A stretch of DNA of 64,000 nt from Delphinus delphis (taxonomy: Eukaryota > Chordata > Mammalia > Artiodactyla > Delphinidae): positions 58,620,947 to 58,684,946 of the forward strand of contig NC_082696.1 in assembly GCF_949987515.2 (NCBI RefSeq), written 5' to 3'. A program made the translations under genes and the position numbers. This document shows positions 11,060-23,215 of this stretch, piece after piece; position 1 is the first letter of the stretch, and every line of letters starts with the position of its first letter. The notes under the pieces are model-generated. The model saw only the letters and a program-made list of their open reading frames with translations. It had not been told where the DNA came from and did not search any database.

Positions 11060-13080
11060 ACAAAGTAATTTCTCTTTTGTTAGAAAAAAATGAACATTTG
11101 GATTGAATATTCCAGGAATTTTGATATGGGATACTCAACACGGATACATATCCTAGTTACGGTATTAAACTTCAAGGATTGAAAAACAATCTTTAGGTAT
11201 ACAAGTAGATAAAGCAAATCACCTACTATGGTTTAAAAAGGAGTCAGATCTCAGACATCTTCATGGCAACATTCAATGCCAGATGATGATGGAGTTATTT
11301 CTATGAAGTTCTGAAGGAATGAAAGAAAGCTAAGATATCAGTAGAAAGAAAGGCAAGAGGCAGACATTCAAAAACATGAAAGAACCCATGGGATATGGCA
11401 TTTTTGAATCCTTCATGAAAAAACTGCTTGACAATGAGTTCTAGCTAATTAAGAGATAAATCAAAATTAAAAACTTGGAAATTGAGAAGGTGTGATAAAA
11501 AGGACTGATGGTGTTTGCATCTGTTTAAATATAGAATTAAAGACTAAACAACTGAGAGAATTATTTCTATAGAACAAAATGTGAATATTAATCAGAACAA
11601 TGTAAAATTAGTAGTATAAAGATAATTAGAAAGCGTGGTGAAGGGATATACTCTCATATTTCTAAGCAAGAGTCTACTGATGTTGTCTAATATTGAAATA
11701 TATAATAAAAACATTAGTGACCCCAACTCATTATTTTTCATATCCACTCCCCCACCCTTTCAAGTTTAGAGAGTCCTAAATCTTATGGTGAAAAACCATT
11801 TATTTGAAAATCAACAATTCCTTTATTCTTGCTTCAGTTTCTCTTTATACTATTAAAGTAAAATAAGTTTAATACTTTGTTACTAAAACTAGTATCTAAA
11901 TAGAATCCCATTTTAACAAAAAGCAATATCTATCTAACTATCTATCTATCTATCAGCACCTGCCTAGTTATTACCTCCCTCCTTATCTTTTATAGTCATA
12001 CAACAAGATCTGGAATTGTGTTCACCTAATGTTAATGGCAGTAATTTTGGGCAGGTTGGACTTTGTAAGTGGCCTTTTATTTACTTCTTCGTACATTTCT
12101 GCATTGTTTACTTACTTTTTAATGAGCACAGTCATTTTTTAACACATCAATGAGGGAAATTTTAAAATTCACTACCCTACTGCTACTGCCCCTCCAAAAA
12201 CTCCAGAAGAAAATATACCTATATATTAACAGTAACTATTATTATGTATGGTAATATGAATAATTTTTTCTTCCATCTTTATAACTTTCTGTGTTTTTTT
12301 AATTAAAAAAAAAAGCAGTGTCATGCCATATCCTCTTTTTCTCATGGTTTCACTCCAGAGATCCAACAACTTGCAAACTTTTCAGATGTTTCTTCTGATA
12401 TTTATATACATGTATTTAAACTATTACTTTCTTGATTTTAGACATTATCTACTTATTTTCCAATATTGCAGTGAAGACTTTACCTTCTTTATGTCTTCAT
12501 TCCCCCACCCCTACCATAATGGTCTTTTACTCTCCTCTAATAGTTATTGAAATTTTTTGTTAAAACTCAATGTTTATGTTATAATGACTACATAAATGTT
12601 ACATTTGGGACATTGGAGGGCTATGATTGTTTTTTCCTTCTTATTGGATGTTTCATTTTTTCTAGAGGTAATATGTGTTTCATTTTAAAATTTGTTTAAT
12701 TTTCCACATATCTATTTCTGTTTTCCCTAATGTTCTAATCGATTCATCAAATGCCTAGCAATAATTCTTCCAAAATGCTCCAGCATCTTATATATCGATT
12801 AAATATCTGTATTTTTTCCCCTGCCTCACTTACTTATTTATTGGATTATTTATTTTTTAACTGGAGGCATCTATTCTTCAGTCCTCCAACTTCTTGCTCC
12901 AAGCTGGGCTGTTTGTCCTCTGAAATTTCCCTTCATTGATCTCCTGTATTATGTCCCTTTTCTTGGCTCCTATATCACCCTTTCTTTGAGTACTCTTAAA
13001 TTTCATAAGGTACCTACTTCAGTTACTTCCTGAGAAAGAGTAACATTTCTGAGAGCTTGCATGCTTAAACTTGTCTGCCC
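11060..13080. other. A/T-rich sequence, probably diverged LINE debris in part
   Basis: No coding frame with a signature. A (TATC)n run lies at 11927-11954, interrupted once. The 11230-11500 stretch has the texture of an old L1, but I could not place it. 12230-13080 is T-rich on this strand and may be an extension of the inverted L1/HAL1-like block that follows. Confidence 0.45.
11927..11954 (+). repeat. (TATC)n microsatellite
   Basis: Seven tetranucleotide units, with one interruption ('taac') in the third. Short enough to be only weakly polymorphic. Confidence 0.9.
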
Positions 13081-13560
13081 TCATACTTGCATAGTAGTTT
13101 GATTGGGCATGAAATTTTAGAGTGAAAATAATTTGATTCAGAATTCGGAGGGCAATGTTCCAATGTCTTCTAGCCTCCAATGGTGATACTGAAAGTCAGA
13201 TATGAGTTAGTTGACTGATCCTTTGTAAATAACCTGTCTCCCCAGAAGATTTTAGGATGTCCTCTTTAATTCTCATTCTTTTGAAATTGTGTGATGGTGT
13301 GCCGTGGTGTTGGTTCTTTGTGATTCAGAGAACTGGACTCAGTGGGATCCTCTAATTGTGATGTCCATGCCTTCCCATTTGGGGAAACTTCCTTGTATTT
13401 CCCCTCGATTTTATCTTTTGTCTCTGGAATTCCTAGTTTCCAGTGTTGAACTTCCTGAACTGATTATCTAAATTTTCTCTTTATCTTCCCTCTTCAATAT
13501 CACAGTTCTATATTGTTTGTGTGTTTATACTAATCTCTGCAGGATTTTCTTGACACTTAT
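13080..13560 (-). mobile_element. Ancient L1/HAL1-like ORF1 region, inverted
   Basis: On the plus strand 'ggcatgaaattttagagtga', 'caatgttccaatgtcttcta' and 'gtgttgaacttcctgaactg' recall the antisense of the ORF1 region of old mammalian L1 or HAL1 (half-L1) elements. The younger L1 at 540-560 reads 'atgtcctgccactcccttct' at the corresponding place. Heavily diverged with no open frame. Boundaries are uncertain; the block may extend from about 12.3 to 14.5 kb. Confidence 0.5.
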
Positions 13561-14995
13561 CTTTCATCCATTCAATTGAATTTCTAAGCTATTCCATATA
13601 TTTAATTTTCAAGATCACATTCATATTCTTTGATTCTTCTTATGAAAGCAATATCCTACTTTTAGTTCATAAATGCCTTTTTAAAATTTTTTGTTCATGT
13701 ATATCAATTATTGATTTGAAAGAGTTGTTTCTTCTTTCTGTATTGTCTCTGGTTCTTCTGAATTCCTCTTTTCTGTTTCTGTGTTTAGACCCTTTTGTTT
13801 CAGTTTGGAGGCTTTCTCAAATGTGTGGTGATCCTGGCTTTCTAAAATATTTAAAACTGAGGCTCCAAAAACTGATAAGAGGCTCTAGATGTAGAAGTGA
13901 GCTTGTATTTTTAAACATAGAATGAGTAGTCTTTTTTCACGTGTAAGCCCCAAATGTAAGTATCTGTAGTCCTCATTCTCGGGTTCCTCATTCTGTCTTC
14001 TCCAGGGAAAATTGTTTTAAATCGCTGGGTAGATGGTTATACATACCTGGCTACTGACAGAAGAGTGGAAAGGATGGGGGCTGGGGTCTTGAACTTTTGG
14101 AATGAACACTTTGGTCTATTCCTTTAGTTTACTGTTTGATGTTCCATGTTTGGCTTCCACTGTACTCAGTATTTCTGAGTCCAGACCATCTGAGGTGCAA
14201 ATTTTCTAGATGATTTACTTCCTGTCTCCTGCAGGGTAGGAGAGGAGTTTAGCTGCTCAGGGACCCTGAATCTACATGCTCTTCATACAGAGCTCTGTCT
14301 TTCCCCTTCTCCTACCTTGTCCTCATTATCTGGTGCCTCTAAATTCTCAGATTTTTCTGGGATAAGGGGCGAAACATCTCCCTGCTTCTCACGGACATTT
14401 TCCTTTTCAAGGTTTGGCTTCCCCTACTCAGTAAATCATTTCCCACTCTCCCATCTGCTTTCCATCTTCCAAAATGTGTTGACATCTAGTCCTCTGTTGT
14501 CTTCTTTCCCATTATCTTTTTTACCTGTAAGTTTAGTGTTTATTCCTGTTCTTTCATGTAAGTAATTTTCAGAAGGGAGTGTAAACCATCATATATAACC
14601 AGGAGGTACCTATGTGTATTCGTTTAAAAATGATTTACTGACCTTCTAGTAAATTTAAGGAGACTTAAAATGACAGCAGTTTTTTTAAGATGAAGAAAAG
14701 ATAAGATCAATATGTCAAAAGATTAGATCAAAGAAATAAAAAGGAAGAAGAAAAGCAAAACTTGAAGCTAATCTGACTGAAAAAAGCTGTGGCAATTGAC
14801 CAAGCACCTTGCTTCCAGGCTGTTGGTACCCAGTGCAGAGAGAAGAAACCTCATCACCATCTGCACATCTTTCATTGCTCAAAGGAAGGAAGAACACTTT
14901 GTCACTAGGAGGTAAAACACTTCCAGCCCTGAACTCTGAGAGTAATTTGTTTACATCCAATCCATTCATCATTTTACTCATAGAATGATCCTTCA
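13560..14995. other. Pyrimidine-rich flank of the old L1/HAL1 block
   Basis: No gene recognised. The 13.7-14.5 kb stretch keeps the pyrimidine bias of the preceding inverted element and may be its 5' part. 14640-14760 is A-rich. Confidence 0.4.
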
Positions 14996-15525
14996 ATCCC
15001 GCAAATCTGATTATACCGTTCTTTGTTTAAAACCCTTCTGTGGTTCCCATTGCCTTGTACTTGAAATCTAAGCAGCACGTGCTCCTGGATATTCTCACAC
15101 CTACCTCTCCAGCCTCATCTCCTCCTGCTTTGCTGAAGTACCCTGTACGCAATCAGACTCTTCTCTGAATGAGTCATGCTCACTCCCTCCTCCGGGCTTT
15201 AGAACACATCCTTCCTTCCTGCAGTTCATCCACCTGGCGAAATTTAAACCTTCACTCTTAAAGGCTTTCTCAAGCTTCCCCTCCTCTGGGAAACTTCCCT
15301 TGCTGCTGCTTCTCCCAGGTTTGTCTGTGTGCTGCTTCTCTCTGCTTCCCTGGCCCCTTACGCATACTTTATTAGAACCCTTATTGCACTGTACTGAAAC
15401 TCCTGTCTCTTGTTCCCTTGGTCCATAAACTAAGTATACAGATGATGTTTATTCATCTTAGTGTTCATATTCCTCCTGGCACACAGTAGGCATTGGATAA
15501 ACATATTTGAATGAATGAACAATAA
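14995..15525 (+). mobile_element. L2 LINE 3'UTR segment
   Basis: Landmarks in L2 order: 'aaaacccttctgtggttccc', 'cattgccttgtacttgaaat', 'ctacctctccagcctcatct', 'gcactgtactgaaactcctg', and the end 'cacacagtaggcattggata' plus 'ttgaatgaatgaa'. Good match across about 500 bp. Confidence 0.85.
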
Positions 15526-17502
15526 ATGGGCTCTAAGTATGTAGCTTTTTCCAATTTTACTCCATGAATAAGGTTTGGAAGATCTTTAAGGTTGAAGAGG
15601 TCATATGTCACAGAGAAAACAACTCAAATATCAACTGTCTCAGGCAGACCTTGGAAAGCAATAAGCCAGCAGAGAATTGCAGGCTGAGGTCGCCAGTGGA
15701 AACCAAAAAAGAAGGTATTCTGTGTTGTTGGCTGAAAGTAGGGCCATATGCTCAAGCTGCTGGCTGATGTTTTAATGTGGGAATCCAGGGTCTTAGATTC
15801 TGTGCCTGATTGAGGGCCACAAGCCTCATGTCTGCACAACTGCTTCTTGCTCTTTATAGCCTCCAGGGTCTCCGAATTGCCAGGCTCTCTGCCTTTCTTG
15901 CCACCCACCACATGCACTCCTGCTGTGGGAGCCATGGCTGGCTGTCCTGCTGCCAGTTCGCAGGGTGTCTCACTCTCCCCTTGGGATGAACACTATTTGC
16001 ATCTGTGATATTCGCTTCAGCAATTTTTCCTAAGAACTAAACTATTTCAGATATGTCAGAAGCTCCATTTGTAGCTGTCCCAAATCCCATCTCCCTTTCT
16101 TCTTCCACCCACCCAGAGGTCTATTCAAAACAATTATAATACTTTTTATAGATCGACAAGGTAACAGGCAATGAGATCAAGGAGGAGTTTCTGTTTAATA
16201 GCACAGGACAGAGGGAACTGGGTGACTATCACTAAAACACCACTAGTTAAGATAGAGCAGATTTATGAGCAGGAGTTTGTACCTTAGGCCTGTCATATTT
16301 TTTCACCTTTATGTTAGTTAATTGCAGAGTAACATAAATTAACTTTGGAACACAAGCAAAAATAGGAACTTTATTTATGAATTTCTTGGATTTCTTTACC
16401 TCAAGCCAAACAACTAAATTGCTACTTAGCATAAATTATTTATGGGCCTGGCTCAGTCCCATCAAGCATCAGCCCCCGGAGGTATGGGAGATATAAAAGA
16501 TTTAAAGCATCGCTGCGACAGTGTTCAGGCCGCCACAGAGCCGTGTTTCTTTCCAGAAGGGTCCACTTTATTTTGTTGTAAATAAATAGAGGTTGGATTT
16601 CCAGGGAGGGAAGTTAGCTTCCAGCAGGATGGTGATGGTGTTTTGCATATGTTAATTACACAACCCTTTTATGACAGATAGACACAGTGTTTGCACAGTT
16701 ATTTCTCAAAAGACCCTTAGACCAAAATGGAGCTTTTCATTTCCTGGCATGGAGTTGTTTCTCTCATTCGATCTCACTTCAAAATCTGAAGTCTTCGGAG
16801 CTTGCCGTCCCAACTAGTCAATAAAAAATAGTCCTATCAATATAATTCTAGCAGGAACAAATGAACATCTTCTGCAATCTTGATTCCGTTTTCTTTAAAA
16901 TTCAACCTTGACAATGCCACGCTGACACCAGCGACAAACCCGTTGTCACTTCCTAGGTTGTCTTTCCATAGTGCTAACCTCAGCATGTCACCCTTTGCTC
17001 CAAAATACCCTTACATACTTTGTTTCTTGGACACGGTCTGTTTCTAAGACAAGGTCATTGCTTTTTTTTTCTTTAGGTCAGACATACTTCATTTGTTTCA
17101 CACAGTATTTTAAGATGAGAAAACCTCACACAAAAGTGTAAATTTCCAGCTTTTCACACAATTTCCAAAGTTAGAAGGTCTAGCAATTTTAGGTCACCTT
17201 TTCCATGGGACAGCTGTTGGCTTAAGCAAAGTAATCCTTGCCTCTTCACCATTCTCCACTTTGCTGCAGTCCCCACTACTCCCTAGTACACACCCAGCCT
17301 ATTTCACCCAGTTAGGTTTTAGGTTACCTCCTTTGTCCAGGAAGACATTTGCATTTTTAACCCATGATTTGGGGCCATGTCTTGGCTGACACATTGATAA
17401 CTTTTACATTTATCTTGGGTTAGATTATATACTATAAATTATTAAATCCAAAAGAAAAGAAGATCTTGACAGGCTTTAGCAGTGTACTGGCTCATAGATG
17501 TG
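15525..17502. other. Unique sequence, about 2 kb
   Basis: No gene and no transposon recognised. It contains the conserved-element candidate at 16440-16800, described separately. Minus-strand frames of 103 codons (15624-15935) and 61 codons (16247-16432) have no family features. Confidence 0.5.
16440..16800. promoter_or_regulatory. Candidate conserved non-coding element
   Basis: Repeat-free stretch with dense homeodomain/POU-like words: 'ttttgcatatgttaattaca' at 16641-16660 combines an octamer-half (tttgcat) with ttaatta. A 'tttattttgttgtaaataaa' forkhead-like patch lies near 16568-16588, with 'tataaaagattt' near 16493. There is no open frame with a signature. The call is by texture only; conservation cannot be measured here. 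Confidence 0.3.
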
Positions 17503-17510
17503 ACTACCGT

Positions 17511-17723
17511 TTTTTTTGTTTGTTTGTTTTTGCGGTACGCGGACCTTTCACTGTTGTGGCCTCTCCCGTTGCGGAGCACAGGCTCCGGACACGCAGGCTC
17601 AGCGGCCATGGCTCACGGGCCCAGCCACTCCGCGGCATGTGGGATCTTCCCAGACCGGGGCACGAACCCGTGTCCCCTGCATCGGCAGGCGGACTCTCAA
17701 CCACTGCACCACCAGGGAAGCCC
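17511..17723 (-). mobile_element. CHR-2 type SINE (copy C)
   Basis: Inverted full-length CHR-2. The tail is interrupted by G (tttgtttgtttttg). Target duplication 'actaccgttttttt' at 17503-17516 and 'actaccgtttttta' around 17728-17741. The body contains the 20-bp segment that copy B has mostly lost. Confidence 0.96.
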
Positions 17724-17740
17724 AATAACTACCGTTTTTT

Positions 17741-18330
17741 AAGAAGCAAATATACAAATACGTCTCCACTTAAATGAAACACAGATTAGGCAGACTTTCT
17801 CTCTCTCCCTATTTTTTTGAAACCATGGTGTATGTAACCATATTCCTTAAGCAACAGAAAATGCCTCCATAGTATCAGTTCTGCTAAATCCTTGAAATAT
17901 TTGTATTCAAATCCTATAGTATTTGAAGTCCCACTTTGGCTTGATCACTTGCCCAACCTGATACCAGTCAGGCTATGTGCTTTTTCAGACATTTCAAGCA
18001 CAGGCAGGCCTTGGGCCTGTGCTGCCTGGTCGCATTGACTCATACTCCCTGCAACCCAGCTCTGATAGCGCTTCATTCATCTTCCCAAGCATTGCCACTG
18101 GGGTTCTCTTCTTGGACTGTGAGTTTGATTGCATCACTCTTCTCCTCTAGCATCTTCCGTGGTTTCCTCTTAACTTCAGATTAGAATTAGATCCTAGGCA
18201 TCACCCACAAAGACTGGAAACCCTGGAAACCCTGGAAAGTTTAACTCTATCCTCCTGCCCAAAGGAGAGCAAGGAATTCTATTTTAAGGGGGATTTGAAG
18301 CAGGGTAGGGGAATGACTGGGGACTGGGGA
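17741..18330. other. Unique sequence
   Basis: About 590 bp. The 17950-18180 part has a loose L2-like look ('gcatcactcttctcctctag') but is too diverged to call. No coding frame with a signature. A small decamer triplication lies near 18218-18240 (ctggaaaccc repeated). Confidence 0.45.
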
Positions 18331-18490
18331 ATCAGGCCTAAATCCCAAATCTGACCCTGTGCGTATTTGGACCTACCTTGGCCTCCACTTTCTTGATCTG
18401 TAAAATGGGGAAGACAGAAGCTTTCTTGCAGAGTTATTGGAAATACAATTGCTAATATGTATCTTAAAGACATTCAGTAAATTATTCCTA
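18330..18490 (+). mobile_element. MIR SINE
   Basis: 'tttcttgatctgtaaaatgg' is the MIR core hallmark, followed by the spaced 'ttgcagagttattggaaata' and 'cattcagtaaattatt' 3' part. Confidence 0.8.
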
Positions 18491-19645
18491 TGGTTACCTC
18501 CTCTTGCTGCATTCCCCCATCTCAGCTCGCCATACTTGGTCTTCTTTTGTTGATGAAAAGAGAGAGAGAGAAAACCCTTTCTTCATCTCTTCATCTTCTT
18601 TTCTGCCACCATCTATGATGCAAGATCATCTATACCTAAAAATGCCTTGATTTCATCCTGTCCCAGCCCCACCCCCAGAAGCTGTCACACACCAGGGAAA
18701 ATAAAAAGAAGCTTCTTCAGAGCTGGGTTCCAGCAGAGCCTGGATCAAGGTCAAGGGAGAGACCATGCTCCTTCAGGAACACAGAGGGGACCCCTCCCTG
18801 CTAGGGCTCCCATCTCCCTTCTCTCTTACCCCTAGGAAAGGAGAATAAGACTGCCCATGAGTGATCATCCCCAAACTGGCTGTATTGCAGATTTTTATAA
18901 CCGAATTGCATATGTAGATATTATAATAGATAATCTGAATGTGTTGTACACATCCTACATAAAACATAAAGGGTTGCCGTCTCTGTCTTACATGCATTTA
19001 AAAAGCTCATTTTAATATTTAATGCTTTGAACAGTCATCTAAATCTCAAAAGGTAAGCAGGATATACCATACAAAAGACCCAAAGTCTAAAACAAATGTT
19101 ATTGATATAATCTGGAATCAGCCTCCCTCCCCTCACACCCTAAACACCCCACTCTCATCATTCTAGCTTCTAGAAAGCACAAAACATAGCATATGTCATT
19201 GCTTCCTTTATAGCTCAGTGACATACTTTAAAAAGGAATATCCACACTCATAACCCAGTATTCATAAATAACTTGAAAAAAAACTTTTCACTTTTTTTTT
19301 CTTTTTCAATATGTGTTGTGAATTTTGAAAAATATAATCTAAATTATAATGCATTAGGCAATACTCACCACTCAGCCAGCCAGTCAAAGGACTTCTGGGA
19401 CTCGGGTACATCGGTTTGTGGTGACACCTCGGGCTGCTATCCACAGCAGCTGCTGTGCTGGGCAATTCTTTAGCAAACTTGCTAAATCCACAGGCTGGCA
19501 CAGCCCTAGGGGAGGCTGTTCACTAGAGGATTGGCTGGTTCCTTAGCAAAATGAACAGAATCCCCTTGAGCAGAGATTGGGTCATTCAGACAGTTCATTT
19601 GGGCTTTAAATGTCAGAAAACACTGGGACCTTTATCTTCTGTATT
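18490..19645. other. Unique sequence
   Basis: About 1.15 kb with no recognised gene or mobile element. Includes a small (GA)n patch near 18559-18571 and an A/T-rich part from 18890 to 19080. Confidence 0.5.
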
Positions 19646-19650
19646 AATCA

Positions 19651-20003
19651 TGATGAATGTTTTGGGCTAAATGTTTATGTGCCCACCAAATTCTTATGTT
19701 GAAGCCCTAACCTCCAATGAGATGGTATTAGGAGATGGGGCCTTTGGGAGGTGATTAGGTTTAGATGAGGTCATGTGGATGAAGCCCCAATGATGGGATT
19801 CATCTCCTTATATGAAGAGACTAGAGTTCTCTCTCTGTGTGTCATGTGAAGACACAGCAAGAAGGCAGCAGTCTGCAAGCCAAGAAGAGCATTCTCATCA
19901 GATCCTGGCCATGCTTATACTTGTAGAACTTTGGGAGATAAATGTCTGTTGTTTAAGCCACCCAACTTATGGTATTTTGTTATAGTAGCTGGAGTAATGA
20001 CCA
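19651..20003 (+). mobile_element. Solo LTR of a MaLR (ERVL-MaLR, MLT1/MST-like) element
   Basis: Starts TG and ends CA, about 353 bp. It carries the family landmarks 'atgttgaagccctaacctcc', 'gagatggggcctttgggagg', 'gatgggattcatctccttat', 'catgtgaagacacagcaaga' and 'tgtttaagccacccaactta'. A polyadenylation-like 'gataaa' lies at 19937-19942. No internal retroviral region is attached on either side, so this is the usual solo product of recombination between two LTRs. It has no coding capacity. Confidence 0.85.
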
Positions 20004-21651
20004 TGAGTATTCCAGTGTCTTTTGCATATGTGTGCGTATGTATGCATATGTGTGCAGATCCTGGCCTGCTGGGAGATTGGGTACTCTCTCGGTTTACTTT
20101 TCTACTGTGTATGACACTGTGGTTTCTGGAAGAAACACTTGCTGTTGCAGAATAGAACTGGAGAATGAGAAGCAAGGGAAGGGAGAGGTAGCAGAACATT
20201 AAAGAAAAAAAAATACTTTTCTCTTCACTTAATGAAGAATTAACCCTTAGAAATATCCAGGAATGCCAAAAGATGGTCTGAATTCTTCAAGCTCACAGTA
20301 CAGAATGTGCCTCAATTTCTTTCAGCATTTTTAAAAAGATCATCTTTCTTTCACTTAGATCATGTTGAGGCTGCTATAATTGGTTTGAACTCCATTTTAG
20401 TGGGAGACTGTGGGCAGGTAGGTGAAGAATGAACACAGTCAAGTGAAGTTTTTAAACATACACATTTTTCTGCTACAAAAGCAATTTCAAAAGCCCCACT
20501 TCCTACCCCAAACCCTCCAACCCTTGAGTCAAAATGTGTGAACTTGGAATTTAAACTTTGTATGTGCCTCGTGCACCATATGGAAAACTCTCCATTTAGG
20601 CAAATATACATATTAAAAATGAGGTTATGAAAAATCGAAAATTGCTTTTGAACATCCATGGCTATTTTCCTTTCTATTTTGATATGGAATTTTTGTATGA
20701 GAGTTAAGTAGCCATGGCTTTTAGCTTCTGAGAAAAGATAAATCATGTTTTCCGTGTACAGTTATTTTATTTTTGTTCATGGGTGTCAGCTCCTTATAAT
20801 TTGTGCTCTGACTCGTAGCCTTATGTTTTGTAATTTAAAAAACAGAAATGTTCTTAAATGCCTTTTAAAAAATGTTGATATCTATCTATCTATAGCTAGT
20901 TGTGATTCTCAGTTTCAGATGAAATCAATTCCATGTAATTTTTATAGATTTTGAATTTTGGGAGGAGGGAGCTGGGAAATACACTGCCAGTTCCTTCCTA
21001 GGTGGCAAAAGCTATACCTCGCTATTACTTACCTTCATTCTTTATTTTGATCAAACTTACTCTTGCATGTGACCTTCACACTGAGAGGTGGACCTCAAAA
21101 GGTACCCTTTCCCCCATCCCTGGACATCTTTTTGCCCACAGAGGGACAGACATGTACCTGGGGACCCCCATTAGAGGGCAAAGGTAGGTTAGAAAGGAAG
21201 ATGAGAGACCTGTCTTCCAACAGCCTGGTGAGCTCTCCTTGCAAGTTTCCTTCTCTCCATTCGTGTGCAATAATGCAAGTCTTTCTTTTTTCTTCTAGAG
21301 TTTATTAAAAACAAATAAATAAACAATGGAGGAAATCAGAAAAAAAAAAGCCAACCTCAATGACCATGTTTACTACCTAATATTATATACTTTTTAACTT
21401 CACACTTTTCTGAAATGACCTTTGTATATGAGAGCTCTAAGATAGATGGACCCACTTATAAATGGATATGGGCTTTCATAATTATTTTGACCCCTGTTTT
21501 CTGACATGGGGTGGGAAGCAGAAGTAACAAGATACCAGAAACAGCCGAGTGAGGCCTGAGGAGGCTAATGTCCCCCCACCGAGTGGAGAGGCAGAGGTGG
21601 GGAGAAAGAGTGAGGAAATGGGGTGGTGACGGTGATGGTTTCTCTGGGTGA
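20004..21651. other. Unique sequence
   Basis: About 1.65 kb. A TG-rich patch lies at 20025-20058, and a minus-strand open frame of 128 codons at 20360-20746 lacks any domain signature. A short (TATC)n run lies near 20881-20894. No mobile element recognised. Confidence 0.5.
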
Positions 21652-21779
21652 GGGAAGGTGGACGGAAGTGGGCAAAGGTGGAAGGGAAGGTGGACGGAAG
21701 TGGGCAAAGGTGGAAGAGAAGGTGGACGGAAGTGGGCAAAGGTGGAAGGGAAGGTGGACGGAAGTGGGCAAAGGTGGAA
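21652..21779 (+). repeat. 32-bp minisatellite, four units
   Basis: Four back-to-back units begin at 21652, 21684, 21716 and 21748 with the same core 'aaggtggacggaagtgggca'. They differ essentially only at the second base (ggg/ggg/gag/ggg). The period is exactly 32 bp. A fifth, decayed start is seen at 21780 (gaagaaaggg). Because 32 is not a multiple of 3, the unit shifts reading frame each time, so the overlapping open frames on both strands are by-products. Confidence 0.95.
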
Positions 21780-21814
21780 GAAGAAAGGGTGCTATGAGAA
21801 AGAGGCGATGGTAT

Positions 21815-21935
21815 AGGATGAAGAGCACTGGATTTAGAGTCAAAAAACCGGGGTCCCAGCCTTCGCTCTGCTACTTATTGGTGGCATAATTTGGGGTCAC
21901 CTGGTCTCTGTATTCTGTGTCCTCATCTAGATTCC
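21815..21935 (+). mobile_element. MIR SINE fragment
   Basis: 'gaagagcactggatttagag' and 'gctctgctacttattggtgg' with 'tgtcctcatctagatt' give the MIR head and core. The 3' part is lost or diverged. Confidence 0.75.
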
Positions 21936-23150
21936 TTCAAGACAGGCTGTTCATCTATCAGGGACTTTGCTGTTTCCAGAATATGGTGAGGCCTAAAACA
22001 TTAACTAACCCAACTGTCTGTCCATCTGGGCTGGGATCCCCTTGGGACCCCAATTAATCCCAGCCACAGGTGATTCTTTTCAGAGAGGCCCGAGTCCCTC
22101 CAAGCATCATGGTTTCCTCCACTAAGTCTGTTGGAAACTTTGGGGCTGGGTAATCTCACCCAGCCTCACAGCTGTGACAGCTTTATAAACTGCCCTTTGG
22201 CCATGTGTCCACTACCACAAACAGGCTCTGCCCAGGGGCCCAGCTTCTTCTCTACAGAGGCTGTTCATATTCCTACACTCAGGGTCAAGGCGGGAAGTAA
22301 GGTCTGTGTTCTCATTCTCTGGAGTTGCTTCCAGGTTATTATGCCTGACCCTTCAGCAAAATCTACCCAGTTCTTTGAGGTTTCATGCCTTCCTTTGATA
22401 AACCTGTATTATCTCCTTTTTGATGACATTGACAAGTCTCCTGGCCATGACTCTTCATTCACTGATTTAGAGCCTGGTTGACTCTCACGCACTCCAATCC
22501 TGACATGATCGTGGCACCTTGGTACTGTGTGGACCTGCTGTAATGCTAGATGCTATCTCCTCACTTCCTTCTTCATTCAGCTACTCACTGCCCCCAACTT
22601 TTCTCGGAAGGACTCCACTCTGAACCCTTGAATTCAGCCCTCTAACTACCACCACCTCTCCTTCCATTACTTTCCATCTGCTTTCTCATCAATCCTCAGG
22701 GTCATTTCCAAAGGCCATACTGAAATTATCTGTAATGAGTCTGGACACTAGGCATAAGAGAAATGGGATTTCCCCCTTAATCCTAAAAAGGGAGAGGTTG
22801 GCAATTTTCATGAAATCAGGGAAGCGTGATTATTTGTTGGTAGGAGTGGGCATGGGGTGGTAGGAAAAGCGGTTAGAGCTGCATTTTATTTATCAAATGA
22901 CTTCACAGTAAAAGTTCAGACAATGATTCTGAGGCAGGACTCAGCATCTGGCTCACTTGGAGTTATTCTGAAATGCCTAATAAGGAAAATACACTTTGAT
23001 CTAACAGTGTTTAAGACATTGATTTCTGGTAAGTAAGGACGTATTGCTGTAATTTCTCCAGATTCACCCTTCATGGTGTTCCTTTTGCACACAAGTGATA
23101 AACTCAGGAAGAACACACGGCTGGTGCAATCTTCTTCCTCCATCCTTTCA
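21935..23150. other. Unique sequence
   Basis: About 1.2 kb. 22330-22720 is pyrimidine-rich and might be an old LTR or LINE, but I could not identify it. The open frame at 22131-22481 (116 codons) lacks protein features. Confidence 0.45.
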
Positions 23151-23215
23151 CTCATTAACTCAACAGACGTTTATCAAATACCTGCAACGTCCCCGGTACT
23201 ATACTGGGCATACTT
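23150..23215 (-). mobile_element. L2 LINE 3' terminal scrap
   Basis: 'cattaactcaacagacgttt' followed by 'atcaaatacctgcaacgtcc' and 'ggtactatactgggca' mirrors the inverted L2 end (ttcattcaacaaatatttat...). Very short. Confidence 0.5.

Noticed and set aside
20360..20746. A 128-codon minus-strand open frame.
   Set aside because: No domain-like pattern, in A/T-rich unique sequence, consistent with chance.
21652..21779. CRISPR array.
   Set aside because: Units are contiguous with no unique spacers, and the genome is mammalian; it is a minisatellite.
21456..21889. Proline/histidine-rich repetitive proteins on the minus strand and Gly/Trp-rich ones on the plus strand.
   Set aside because: They are produced by the 32-bp minisatellite read in shifting frames. 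No start context or homology supports them.
22330..22720. Pyrimidine-rich stretch as a possible L2 or LTR.
   Set aside because: I could not place landmark words in the order of any family, so it is left unassigned.
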